The position numbers were made by a program, and so were the translations under genes. Under the pieces are notes generated by a model. The model saw only the letters and a list, made by a program, of their open reading frames with translations, searched no databases and was not told the DNA's origin. From Sphingorhabdus contaminans (GTDB lineage: Bacteria; Pseudomonadota; Alphaproteobacteria; Sphingomonadales; Sphingomonadaceae), in the NCBI RefSeq assembly GCF_007280415.1, contig NZ_VKKU01000001.1, forward strand, positions 124,001-188,000: DNA of 64,000 nucleotides. The letters are read 5' to 3'. Positions 36,074 through 46,047 of this stretch are shown in pieces; within the stretch, counting starts at the first letter, position 1, and each line of letters begins with the position of its first letter.

Positions 36074-37135
36074 ATGCGCAGAAAATGGCTTTTGGCAGTG
36101 CTCGGGGTGGCGGCATTGGCAGGTACGGTCGGCTATGTGAAGCGTGACGCCATTGCCATGAACCTGCTTCATCGGGGTGCCGAAGCGGCGATGGCCCGCA
36201 ATACGCTTGCCGCTTTGCCGAAGGATCAACTGCATGTCGCCTTTTGCGGCACCGGTTCCCCGCTTCCCAGCCGCGACCGCGCGGCGGCGTGCACGGCTGT
36301 TATTGCCGACGGACGGATCTTTGTTTTCGACATGGGGGAGGGGGCCGGTGAAACCCTGTCGCTGATGGGCTTGCCGCTCGAAAAGATCGAGGGTGTATGG
36401 CTGACCCATTTGCACAGCGACCATTTTGAAGGCCTCGGCCCGTTCACCCTGCAACGCTGGGCTGGCAGCAGCGCTGCGACGCCGCTTCCCGTATCGGGCC
36501 CCGAAGGCGTTGAAGAGATTACCAATGGCTATAACGCCGTCTATCGCATCGATTCCACCTACCGCATCGCGCACCATGGCGCCGATGTCGTAAAACCTGC
36601 GGGCTTTGGCATGACCGGTAAGGCAATTGCCCCGGGGTTGGTCTATGATGACAATGGCGTCCGCATTACCGCCTTCGCCGTCGATCATGACCCCATAAAG
36701 CCCGCCTTCGGCTACCGTGTCGACTGGAAAGGACGCAGCGTCACCATCAGCGGCGATACCGCCTACACCCCGGCACTGGCCGCCGCCGCCAAAGGGTCGG
36801 ACCTGTTTGTCAGCGAGCTGCTGTCGCCGCGCATGGTCAAGATTCTGGAAAACAGCGCGCGTAAGGCGGGCAATAGCAATCGCGCCAAAATCTTCAGCGA
36901 TATCCAGAACTACCATATCAGCCCCGAACAGGCCGCCGATGTTGCCAAAGTCGCAGGTGTCGGCATGCTTGCCTTCACCCATATTGTTCCATCGGTGCCA
37001 GGGCCGCTGGAATTTGCGCTGACCGGCACGGCATCGGCGAATTTTGCAGGCCCCATAAAGGTCATGCATGACGGTGATGTCATCAGCATATCGGGCAAGA
37101 ATGAATTCAAAACTCAGAATTTGCTAAGTCGCTAA
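36074..37135 (+). CDS. MBL-fold hydrolase, membrane-anchored or exported
   Basis: 353 residues with an N-terminal hydrophobic segment (LLAVLGVAALAGTVGYV) that may be a signal anchor. The metallo-beta-lactamase core shows T-H-L-H-S-D-H-F-E-G (metal site, HxHxDH), an AVDHDPIKPAFGYRV segment and the GDTAYTP site, with a later FTHIVPS histidine. The arrangement resembles RNase Z-like and arylsulfatase-like MBL proteins. Substrate unknown. It lies 26 bp after the ParA gene and may be co-transcribed with it and the hydroxylase gene after it. Confidence 0.82.
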   Translation: MRRKWLLAVLGVAALAGTVGYVKRDAIAMNLLHRGAEAAMARNTLAALPKDQLHVAFCGTGSPLPSRDRAAACTAVIADGRIFVFDMGEGAGETLSLMGLPLEKIEGVWLTHLHSDHFEGLGPFTLQRWAGSSAATPLPVSGPEGVEEITNGYNAVYRIDSTYRIAHHGADVVKPAGFGMTGKAIAPGLVYDDNGVRITAFAVDHDPIKPAFGYRVDWKGRSVTISGDTAYTPALAAAAKGSDLFVSELLSPRMVKILENSARKAGNSNRAKIFSDIQNYHISPEQAADVAKVAGVGMLAFTHIVPSVPGPLEFALTGTASANFAGPIKVMHDGDVISISGKNEFKTQNLLSR

Positions 37136-37156
37136 TTGCCGGAGTAAGGGAAGGCC

Positions 37157-37906
37157 ATGGATTACGCTCTTCCCATACTGCTATCCGCATTGGCGATGAC
37201 CCTGATTGTGAGTGTCCGCTACCTAGTGGTGAGCGGGGCTTTCGCATGGGCAACGCGTATCCGGCATCCCCGGCTATATGCCGGACTGGAACCGCAGATG
37301 CGGCGCGAAATCGGATGGAGCCTTGCCAGTGCCGCCATATACGGAATTCCGGCAGGCATCGTCGCCTGGGGTTGGGATAGCCAGGGCTGGACGCTTATCT
37401 ACCGCAACATGTCGGACTATCCGATCTGGTATGTGCCCTTGTCGATCTTCCTTTATCTGTTCGCGCACGACACATGGTTTTACTGGACCCACCGGCTCAT
37501 GCATCGTCCGTGGTGGTTCAAAAAGGCGCATGCCGTCCACCATGAAAGCCGGCCACCCACGGCATGGGCCGCAATGTCGTTCCACCCGTGGGAGGCGCTG
37601 ACCGGCGCGCTTGTTATCCCTATTTTGGTGTTCATCATTCCCATTCATGTTGGCGCAATTGGCGTTGTGCTGAGTGTAATGACGGTTATGGGTGTAACCA
37701 ACCATATGGGCTGGGAATTATTTCCCCGATTCATGGTTAACGGGAAATTAGGAAATTGGCTGATAACAGCAACGCATCACCAGAAACATCACGATGCGTA
37801 TCGGGGGAATTATGGGCTTTACTTCAGGTTTTGGGATAAAATGTGCGGCACCGATCTCGGTCTTGGGGATTGGGGCAGCAGCCCTTCTCGCGGGAACAGC
37901 GCTTAA
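37157..37906 (+). CDS. Sterol desaturase/fatty-acid hydroxylase superfamily protein
   Basis: Membrane di-iron oxygenase of 249 residues. The histidine boxes are complete: H-D-T-W-F-Y-W-T-H-R-L-M-H, H-A-V-H-H-E-S and H-H-Q-K-H-H, with hydrophobic helices between them. Too long and with a different pattern for CrtZ beta-carotene hydroxylase (about 170 residues), so I do not call it that, though a carotenoid or lipid hydroxylation role remains possible because the crt operon is 2 kb away. The last 95 bases overlap the next gene in another frame. Confidence 0.85.
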   Translation: MDYALPILLSALAMTLIVSVRYLVVSGAFAWATRIRHPRLYAGLEPQMRREIGWSLASAAIYGIPAGIVAWGWDSQGWTLIYRNMSDYPIWYVPLSIFLYLFAHDTWFYWTHRLMHRPWWFKKAHAVHHESRPPTAWAAMSFHPWEALTGALVIPILVFIIPIHVGAIGVVLSVMTVMGVTNHMGWELFPRFMVNGKLGNWLITATHHQKHHDAYRGNYGLYFRFWDKMCGTDLGLGDWGSSPSRGNSA

Positions 37907-38291
37907 CGCAACCGGGTCAACCTCCACTCTGGACGTCAACATCCACGGCCTGCGCAGCATGAAGGGCAATGTCCTCGTCTGTGTTACCGCCAACCCCAAA
38001 TATTTCCCGGATTGCAGCAAGGACCCCAAAAGCTACCGCGCAAAGGTTGCCGCGCGGGACGCCGAAAATGTGAGTTTTCAGGGTCTGGCCAAGGGCACTT
38101 ATGCTGTCGCCCTGATCCACGACGAAAATGCCAATAGCAAGATGGATATGGCGGTTTTCCTGCCCAAAGAGGGTTTCGGCTTTTCGCGCAATCCGGCGGT
38201 CGTCACCGGTCCGCCCAAGTTCAAGGCCGCTGCCTTTGCCGTCGATGCCGATGAAGTCAGCCAGCGCGTCAAAATGAAATATATGCTCTGA
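37812..38291 (+). CDS. DUF2141-family exported protein
   Basis: 159 residues from ATG 37812, with a signal-peptide-like N-terminus ending LLAGTALNATGS. Mature part: LDVNIHGLRSMKGNVLVCVTANPKYFPDC followed by GTYAVALIHDENANSKMDMAVFLPKEGFGFSRN, the DUF2141 hallmark (HDENxNxKMD, GFGFSxN). These proteins are often encoded beside sterol-desaturase-type hydroxylases. Here the gene starts 95 bases inside that gene in a different frame. No shorter ATG start preserves the signal, so the overlap is real or the true start is an alternative codon. Function unknown. Confidence 0.8.
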   Translation: MGFTSGFGIKCAAPISVLGIGAAALLAGTALNATGSTSTLDVNIHGLRSMKGNVLVCVTANPKYFPDCSKDPKSYRAKVAARDAENVSFQGLAKGTYAVALIHDENANSKMDMAVFLPKEGFGFSRNPAVVTGPPKFKAAAFAVDADEVSQRVKMKYML

Positions 38292-38369
38292 CTGCGGTCC
38301 TGTGCGATAAGCATGGAACCAATCATGGGGACGGGGTGTTTGTCGCCCTGATAACCGCGGGAGCATTTC

Positions 38370-39248
38370 ATGCCATTTTCCAAGATTCTAGCAACAAGTT
38401 GTGCCCTTTTCGCTCTGGGCATCAGCCCGTCGGCCTTTGCCCAGGCGCAAGAGGTGGAAACGGCAAAGGCCGACGCCCCTGACCGCGGTGTTTTTGCAGG
38501 CGACTGGCTCACCATCGGTGTCGGTGGTGGCTATGGGCCAAGCTACGAAGGCTCCGACGATTATGTCCTGTTTCCCGCGCCCCTCGCGCAAGGCAGCGTC
38601 GATGGATTTGATTTTGGCGCTCGTGGTCCCGGCCTTTATGTCGATCTGGTGCGTGACACCAATTCCGAAGGTAATGTGAAGTTTCTCGCAGGGCCGCTCG
38701 TCCGTGTCCGCACCGACCGCAACAGCAATATCAAGGACGCGGTCGTCCGTTCGCTGGGCAAAAGGGATGTTGCGGTTGAAATCGGCGCGACGGCTGGCGT
38801 TTCCTTTTCAAAAATGCTCAATCCCTTTGACACGCTGACCCTGTCGTCGGATGTGCAGTGGGACGTCGCCAAAGCGCATCGCGGTCGCCTGATCAGCCCC
38901 AGCATCAGCTATTCGACACCGCTATCCACCGCCATTTTCACAAACCTCAGCCTGTCGGCGACCCATGTCGACGGCAATTATGCCGACACCTATTACAGCA
39001 TCGATGCCGCGGGCAGCGCTGCGAGTGGTCTGCCGGTATTTGACGCCAAAGGCGGTTGGAAAAGCTATGGCGCATCCTTGCTCGGCGGGGTTGATCTGTC
39101 GGGTGATGCACGCGACGGCGGCTGGGGCGTGTTCGGCCTTGTCAGCTATTCCCGTCTGACAGGCGATGCCAAACGGTCGCCGGTGACATCGATCCGGGGC
39201 GATGCGGACCAGTGGTTTCTGGCCGGCGGCATCAGCTACACATTCTGA
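38370..39248 (+). CDS. MipA/OmpV-family outer-membrane protein
   Basis: 292 residues with a signal peptide ending SAFAQ-A and a beta-barrel body of alternating residues that ends in an aromatic C-terminal strand, GGISYTF, the outer-membrane insertion signal. The family start GDWLTIGVGGGYGPSYEGSDDYVLFP is diagnostic. MipA tethers murein synthase and hydrolase in E. coli, while other OmpV proteins serve as porins or adhesins; which applies here is not visible. A ribosome site GGGAGC sits seven bases before the ATG. Confidence 0.88.
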   Translation: MPFSKILATSCALFALGISPSAFAQAQEVETAKADAPDRGVFAGDWLTIGVGGGYGPSYEGSDDYVLFPAPLAQGSVDGFDFGARGPGLYVDLVRDTNSEGNVKFLAGPLVRVRTDRNSNIKDAVVRSLGKRDVAVEIGATAGVSFSKMLNPFDTLTLSSDVQWDVAKAHRGRLISPSISYSTPLSTAIFTNLSLSATHVDGNYADTYYSIDAAGSAASGLPVFDAKGGWKSYGASLLGGVDLSGDARDGGWGVFGLVSYSRLTGDAKRSPVTSIRGDADQWFLAGGISYTF

Positions 39249-39313
39249 AACGGACTTTAACCAGTTGGAAATGGTGATTGGGGCATAGTGGAGCCAATAA
39301 AAGGGGCTCGCAC

Positions 39314-39733
39314 ATGATCCACGAACGCCAAGAAGACATGCGGAACGACGCAAAAGCCGTCGGTTACAGCCGCGAAAGCCGCGCGAGCTGGATCGGCTCG
39401 AAGCTGGCCCAGACGACGGGAATCGGTATCGACCAGCTTGATGCGGTCCACAATTATATGTGGCTGCGCATCCTTCAAAACAACGCCGCAACCCCGACCG
39501 CCACCAATGAGGCGGATCATCTGGCCATGCACATCGTAAAACTCGCCCTCCTCGCCGAAACCGCCGCTGCCGATGGCGGCCCGAAGGCGGCAATGGCAGC
39601 GGTCATGGAAGCAAGCGGTAACGAGGTCGACCCCCTTCTGGCCCAGAATTTCCTGCGGCTCGCCAGTTCCTCCATATTCTGGATGGCGCTGGATTCAGGA
39701 GGTGGCGCGCGGGGTATTCAAGCCAACGCCTAA
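39314..39733 (+). CDS. Hypothetical protein (139 aa), acidic helical
   Basis: Starts at ATG 39314 behind AAGGGG; upstream codons in frame lack a ribosome site. The N-terminal half (MIHERQEDMRNDAKAVGYSRESRASWIGSKLAQTTG) is charged, the C-terminal half is helical and Ala-rich (HIVKLALLAETAAADGG to VDPLLAQNFLRLASSSIFW). I recognise no domain. Its stop codon overlaps the stop of the convergent persulfide dioxygenase gene by three bases. Probably a real gene given the ribosome site and codon use, function unknown. Confidence 0.6.
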   Translation: MIHERQEDMRNDAKAVGYSRESRASWIGSKLAQTTGIGIDQLDAVHNYMWLRILQNNAATPTATNEADHLAMHIVKLALLAETAAADGGPKAAMAAVMEASGNEVDPLLAQNFLRLASSSIFWMALDSGGGARGIQANA

Positions 39734-40590
39734 ATCGCGTTAACAGGTATGCGGAAATAGACGTGGCCGCCCGGGGATGCCGGGGGCATGGCTCCCGCGC
39801 GGATGTTTACTTGCAGCGATGGCAGGATAAGCAGCGGCGCTTCCAGTGTCTTGTCGCGTGCGGTCCGCATTTCGACAAATTCGGATTCCGATATACCGTC
39901 ATGCGCGTGGATATTTGATGCCCGCTGCGCCGCGACGCTGGTTTCCCAGCGATAGTCGGTGCGTCCGGAAGGCAGATAGTCATGACCAACGAAAATTCGC
40001 GTTTCCGGCGGCAAGGACAGGATTTTTCGGATAGATTTGTACAAGGTCTCGGCATTTCCCCCCGGGAAATCCACGCGGGCGGTGCCATAGTCTGGCATGA
40101 ATAGCGTATCGCCGACAAAAGCTGCGTCACCGATGACATAGGTCAGGCATGCCGGCGTGTGGCCCGGCGTATGCAGAACCTCGATCTGTAATGATCCAAG
40201 AGGCAGGCTGTCGCCTTCGGCAACCAGACGGTCAAACTGGCTGCCGTCGGGAATGACGTCGTCAGCTTCGAACAATGTCGCAAATATCGTTTGGACCTGC
40301 GTGATATGATCGCCGATGACGACAGGTGCGCCGGTGACATCGCGCAGATGATGCGCCGCGGATAAATGGTCAGCATGGGCATGGGTTTCGAGCAGATATA
40401 TGATCTCAAGGCCCTGCGCGTTTGCCGCCGAAAGCAAGGCATCGGATGATGCCGTCGTCACGCGTCCGTTGCGGGGCGTGAAATCCAGCACAGGATCAAT
40501 AATTGCCGCCTTCTTGGTGACGGGGTCGTGGACAATATAACTTACCGTATTTGTGGCGTTGTCGAAAAAGGCCTGGACGGAAGGTTGCAT
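39730..40590 (-). CDS. blh: MBL-fold persulfide dioxygenase-like protein (Blh type)
   Basis: 286 residues from ATG 40590. Metallo-beta-lactamase of the ETHE1/Blh group: T-H-A-H-A-D-H-L-S-A for metal ligands, HTPGHTPACLTYVIGDAAFVGDTLFMPDYGTARVDFPGG and VGHDYLPSGR are characteristic of the family that oxidises glutathione persulfide to sulfite. It lies divergently from a BigR/SqrR-type regulator, rhodanese and sulfite exporter, the classic bigR-blh arrangement. A palindromic operator lies in the 65-bp gap. Confidence 0.9.
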   Translation of the reverse strand: MQPSVQAFFDNATNTVSYIVHDPVTKKAAIIDPVLDFTPRNGRVTTASSDALLSAANAQGLEIIYLLETHAHADHLSAAHHLRDVTGAPVVIGDHITQVQTIFATLFEADDVIPDGSQFDRLVAEGDSLPLGSLQIEVLHTPGHTPACLTYVIGDAAFVGDTLFMPDYGTARVDFPGGNAETLYKSIRKILSLPPETRIFVGHDYLPSGRTDYRWETSVAAQRASNIHAHDGISESEFVEMRTARDKTLEAPLLILPSLQVNIRAGAMPPASPGGHVYFRIPVNAI

Positions 40591-40614
40591 GAGTCGTCTC
40601 CTTATTCTCATATA

Positions 40615-40628
40615 TTAGCACTTGCTAA
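40615..40628. promoter_or_regulatory. Palindromic operator candidate between blh and bigR-like gene
   Basis: TTAGCA-CT-TGCTAA is a perfect 6-bp dyad in an AT-rich stretch, 25 bases upstream of the blh start codon and 28 bases upstream of the regulator start. Position and symmetry suit an ArsR-family repressor binding site that controls both directions. Confidence 0.55.
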
Positions 40629-40655
40629 ATTAGAATCAATGAATATAAATAGGCT

Positions 40656-40988
40656 ATGTTTGACACATCACGTTTCGATCTCTCCCTGTTTGAAGAAAGC
40701 GCCGGCCGCGCCGCTAACCTGCTTCGTCTATTAAGCAATGAACGGCGCCTCATGATCTTGTGCCAGTTGGCAGAAGGGGAATTATCCGTCGGCGCGATCC
40801 AGTCGCGGGTCGGGTTGTCGCAATCCGCGCTGTCGCAGCATCTGGCCCTCCTGCGGGAGGATGGCGTCGTGGCCACCCGCCGGGAGCGTCAGACCATCTA
40901 TTACAAGATCGTTGATCACGCCGCGCTGCGCATCATCGAAACCCTCGCAGAACTTTTCTGCCCCCCTGAATTAAGGACAAAATCATGA
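40656..40988 (+). CDS. bigR: ArsR-family sulfide/persulfide-sensing repressor (BigR/SqrR-like)
   Basis: 110-residue winged-helix repressor with the HTH VGAIQSRVGLSQSALSQHLALLREDGVVATRRERQTIYY. Cys36 (ILCQLAEG) and Cys102 (LFCPPEL) are separated by 66 residues, the same spacing as the two redox cysteines of SqrR (Cys41 and Cys107), which form a tetrasulfide bridge when persulfides rise and then release DNA. Co-directional rhodanese and TauE/SafE genes follow with a 4-bp overlap, and blh lies divergent. It should derepress the locus on sulfide exposure. Confidence 0.88.
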   Translation: MFDTSRFDLSLFEESAGRAANLLRLLSNERRLMILCQLAEGELSVGAIQSRVGLSQSALSQHLALLREDGVVATRRERQTIYYKIVDHAALRIIETLAELFCPPELRTKS

Positions 40989-41518
40989 CCGCTGCCTTGC
41001 ATAAACTTTCGCCACGCGAAGTGCAGGATCGGCTGGATGCCGGTTATGCAATTCTTGTAGATATCAGAGAGACCGATGAATTTGCGCGCAGCCACATCAA
41101 AGGGGCGCAGTCCACGCCGCTTTCGATGTGGGAAAAGGCGCATCTAAACGTTGATCCCGACACAGATGTTATCTTCACCTGCCGTTCGGGTATGCGCACG
41201 GCGGGGGCCTGCGATCGCCTGGCGGCGCGGGTGAAAGGCGATGCCTATGTGCTGGATGGTGGCGTAGATGCGTGGGCCAAGGCAGGCCTGCCTGTCGAAA
41301 CCGACGCCGATGCACCGATGGAAATCATGCGCCAGGTCCAGATTGCGGCGGGTTCGCTGGTGTTGCTTGGCGTCATTCTCGGCTTTGCCATCGCCCCCAT
41401 TTGGTTTGCACTTTCGGGCTTTGTAGGTGCCGGGCTGGTTTTTGCCGGTGTCAGCGGATTTTGCGGCATGGCAAGGCTGCTTATGCTCGCCCCCTGGAAC
41501 CGTGTGAAAGCCGCCTGA
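40985..41518 (+). CDS. Rhodanese with C-terminal DUF2892 membrane hairpin
   Basis: 177 residues: an N-terminal rhodanese domain (residues 8-105) with active-site Cys66 in T-C-R-S-G-M-R-T and the conserved IRETDEFARSHIKGA start, then a two-helix membrane module (PMEIMRQVQIAAGSLVLLGVILG, FALSGFVGAGLVFAGVSG), which is DUF2892. The enzyme transfers sulfane sulfur at the inner membrane. Coupled to the regulator upstream (four-base overlap) and to the exporter downstream (two-base gap). Confidence 0.92.
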   Translation: MTAALHKLSPREVQDRLDAGYAILVDIRETDEFARSHIKGAQSTPLSMWEKAHLNVDPDTDVIFTCRSGMRTAGACDRLAARVKGDAYVLDGGVDAWAKAGLPVETDADAPMEIMRQVQIAAGSLVLLGVILGFAIAPIWFALSGFVGAGLVFAGVSGFCGMARLLMLAPWNRVKAA

Positions 41519-41519
41519 A

Positions 41520-42281
41520 GTGGCCATTGAATCGCTCCTTCTGGCAGGGTTGGGCGGGGCGCTCATCGGTCTTTTGCTCACCTTGTTTGGCGGAGGCGGC
41601 TCGGTGTTGGCCACGCCCTGGCTCATCTATGTCGTCGGGCTGACCGATACCCATGCGGCCATCGGAACGTCGGCTGCCGCCGTTGCTGTCAATGCCGCAA
41701 CAGGCTTGGCGGCTCAGGCGCGGGCGGGGCGGGTCAAATGGCCGTGCGCCATCACCTTCGGAATTGCAGGCCTCGCCGGTTCGCTTGTCGGCGCGCATTT
41801 CGCAAAGCAGGTTGATGGCCAAGCGCTGCTCACATGGTTCGCGTTCGCCATGATTGCCATCGCGCTGTCGATGCTCCTGCCAAAGAAGAGCGCCGGTGAT
41901 CCTTCGGTTCGCTTGACGCCGCCGATGGTATTGAAACTGGCGCCGATTGGCTTGCTTGCCGGACTGGCTGCCGGATTTTTCGGAATTGGCGGCGGCTTTC
42001 TGATTGCACCGGGTCTTATGGCCTCGACGGGGATGACGCTGGCAAATGCCAGTGCATCCTCTCTGGTATCGGTCAGCCTGTTTGGCGGTGCAACCAGCCT
42101 GTCTTATGCCGCGTCGGGGCAACTGGTCTGGCCGCTGTTCGGTGCTCTTGTAGTGGGCGGGGCAGGGGGTACGTTGGCTGCATTGCCTCTGGCAAAAATG
42201 CTCGAAAGCCGCGTGGCTTTGGCACGGGCGATATTCGCACTGATGGTTATTGCGGTGGCTGTCTTTATCTTACTGCACTGA
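41520..42281 (+). CDS. TauE/SafE-family sulfite exporter, sulfide-locus copy
   Basis: 253-residue permease starting at GTG 41520, one base after the rhodanese stop codon. The two family repeats are visible: GGALIGLLLTLFGGGGSVLATP and GLAAGFFGIGGGFLIAPGLM, with eight or so helices. Placed after the persulfide-sensing repressor and rhodanese, it would export the sulfite made when Blh oxidises persulfides. Distinct from the exporter at 11484-12260 in sequence and neighbours. A strand change to DUF6445 follows. Confidence 0.9.
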   Translation: MAIESLLLAGLGGALIGLLLTLFGGGGSVLATPWLIYVVGLTDTHAAIGTSAAAVAVNAATGLAAQARAGRVKWPCAITFGIAGLAGSLVGAHFAKQVDGQALLTWFAFAMIAIALSMLLPKKSAGDPSVRLTPPMVLKLAPIGLLAGLAAGFFGIGGGFLIAPGLMASTGMTLANASASSLVSVSLFGGATSLSYAASGQLVWPLFGALVVGGAGGTLAALPLAKMLESRVALARAIFALMVIAVAVFILLH

Positions 42282-42295
42282 AATCTGTTTAGGGA

Positions 42296-42979
42296 TTACG
42301 ATCCCACCAGAAACATGTTGATCGTCAGCCGTCCCTTGCGCGGGTCGGGGGACAGGGCGGATGGATCGGGGATGATGCCCGAATGCAATTGCCGTCCGCG
42401 GTAGAGGACCAGCCGGTCGGGCACGGCCTCCACCTCGTCGATCAGCTCGAACCAGTCGGTATCGCCATAGCAATAGCGGGCCGGGGGCATACCATAGGCG
42501 CGTTCATCCTGGGCGAGCGCGGCGTTGTAACGATCCTCGCGATCGGGCGTTACGGTTTCAAAACCGGTCCGGCGGTGGCGGTAAAAGGCGGTGCCGCCGC
42601 TTTCGGGACCCATCAGATAATGCATGATCGCAATGACTTCGCCGCCTGCATGGTCATAATGCGGGATGCGCTGGAGCGGGGAGAGTTCGGACTCCGCTTG
42701 CGTGACCAGTGAAAAGGTCGATGCGTCCAGCCGCACGCCACGGGTAAAGCCGAACACGCGCTGCATGACCTGCATCATCAGGTCGCGCCGCCGGTCGAGA
42801 TAGCTGGGGTCTGCCCAGGACCGTATGCCGGGATAGGAGGCGCCCGCATGCTGATAGGGTGCGGCATAGCCGGCCTGCAGCAATTCGTCCGCCATACCGC
42901 TGAAGCCGTCAATGATGACCAGCGGCTCGCCTTCGCGGCCCATGGCGCGGACGTTGATCCTGGGTTCGGGCAATTCCAT
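42296..42979 (-). CDS. DUF6445-family protein, likely 2OG-Fe(II) oxygenase-like fold
   Basis: 227 residues from ATG 42979; a GTG at 43054 would run to the edge of the TPP riboswitch and is less likely. Sequence blocks LVIIDGFSGMADELLQAG, IPHYDHAGGEVIAIMHYL and RLVLYRGRQLHSGIIP suit a double-stranded beta-helix dioxygenase with an H-x-D type pair (HYDHAG region) and a distal His, the pattern of DUF6445 proteins. In sphingomonads these genes often lie near TonB receptors and flavin halogenases; none is near here. It is convergent with the TauE/SafE gene. Confidence 0.7.
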   Translation of the reverse strand: MELPEPRINVRAMGREGEPLVIIDGFSGMADELLQAGYAAPYQHAGASYPGIRSWADPSYLDRRRDLMMQVMQRVFGFTRGVRLDASTFSLVTQAESELSPLQRIPHYDHAGGEVIAIMHYLMGPESGGTAFYRHRRTGFETVTPDREDRYNAALAQDERAYGMPPARYCYGDTDWFELIDEVEAVPDRLVLYRGRQLHSGIIPDPSALSPDPRKGRLTINMFLVGS

Positions 42980-43057
42980 GGCGACCACATGGGGGAGCGG
43001 ACGGGCGCAAGTCAACAGCCGCCTCTCGACAGCGCGGGAGAGAAGGCCTATCACCGG

Positions 43058-45057
<2,000 letters not shown>

Positions 45058-45085
45058 GCCAGCTTAAGCCAGCCCCCTGCGATTG

Positions 45086-45829
45086 TCACACCGACAGTTG
45101 CAGGCGGTTGCGGCCGGCGTTCTTCGCGGCGTAGAGCGCCATGTCGGCGCGGCTGAGCAGGGTGTCGAGCGTTTCGCCCGGGCGGCTGACCGCAAGGCCG
45201 AAACTGGCGGTCACATGGATCAGCCCCTGCGGCGTGATCAGCGGCATCGCCTCCAGCTGCAGGCGCATCGCCTCGATATGCGCCTGTGCCGCCATGGCTG
45301 CCGCCCCGCGTTCGTCATGGGGCAGGGGAAAGAGCAACCCGAACTCCTCCCCACCCAGACGGGCGAGCAGAGCCTCCTTGGGCGCGGCACTGCGCAGCAC
45401 CTCGGCGGCATGCTTCAACGCATTGTCGCCGCCGGCATGGCCGATCCGGTCGTTGATCTTCTTGAAATGGTCGATGTCGATCATGGCGAGCATATGGGAA
45501 CTGTCCGTGCCCAGCCGCGCGGTGGCGGCATCGACAAAGGACCGGCGGTTATGGAGCGCCGTCAACGGATCCAGATGCGCCAGCTTGTCGAGCCGCTCAT
45601 TCGCCTTTTTCAGCTTCCAGCTTAAAAAAGCGACAAAGCCGTAGGAGGGCGGCGCCACCAGCAACGGAATGATCGCCGCCACCATCATGGTCGTGGCATA
45701 ATCGGCGGTCCCGCTGATCTGGAAACTGATATGCGTGGCAAGCAGCGACGCGATGACGGAAAAGGCAACGACGCCAATCCCCGTCAAAACCAGCCTCAAC
45801 TTTGTCGCCGCGATATTCATCTCATCCAT
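45086..45829 (-). CDS. Diguanylate cyclase (GGDEF), membrane-anchored
   Basis: 247 residues: two N-terminal transmembrane helices (LVLTGIGVVAFSVIASLLAT and TMMVAAIIPLLVAPPSYGFVAF), a short linker helix and a GGDEF domain with active-site G-G-E-E-F, DPLTALHNRR and SRADMALYAAKNAGRN. The GGEEF variant is active in many cyclases. No R-x-x-D inhibitory site lies five residues before it (ALLAR precedes GGEEF), so c-di-GMP product inhibition may be absent. Stands alone on its strand, divergent from the AT-rich ATPase gene. Confidence 0.92.
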   Translation of the reverse strand: MDEMNIAATKLRLVLTGIGVVAFSVIASLLATHISFQISGTADYATTMMVAAIIPLLVAPPSYGFVAFLSWKLKKANERLDKLAHLDPLTALHNRRSFVDAATARLGTDSSHMLAMIDIDHFKKINDRIGHAGGDNALKHAAEVLRSAAPKEALLARLGGEEFGLLFPLPHDERGAAAMAAQAHIEAMRLQLEAMPLITPQGLIHVTASFGLAVSRPGETLDTLLSRADMALYAAKNAGRNRLQLSV

Positions 45830-46047
45830 AAAGCCTATAAACGACCGCCCGCGCCTATCTTTGATAGGGAAGGCGGAAGTTTATGATGCAGGGAGAATGA
45901 TTAATATTTTGGGTGGTTGGGGGTGGTGAAGGAGTTCGAGATTCTTGCGATGTGTGAATTATTGCTCGAAATTTCGATAAAATGTGCGATTAGTTTCCGA
46001 TACGATTATCTGACTGGTCAGTAATTTGAACAAATTGAAAAGGGGCT

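Noticed and set aside
37157-37906. Beta-carotene hydroxylase (CrtZ) call for the sterol-desaturase-type gene, because it is near the crt operon.
   Set aside because: Length (249 residues) and histidine-box spacing fit the general fatty-acid hydroxylase superfamily better than CrtZ of about 170 residues.
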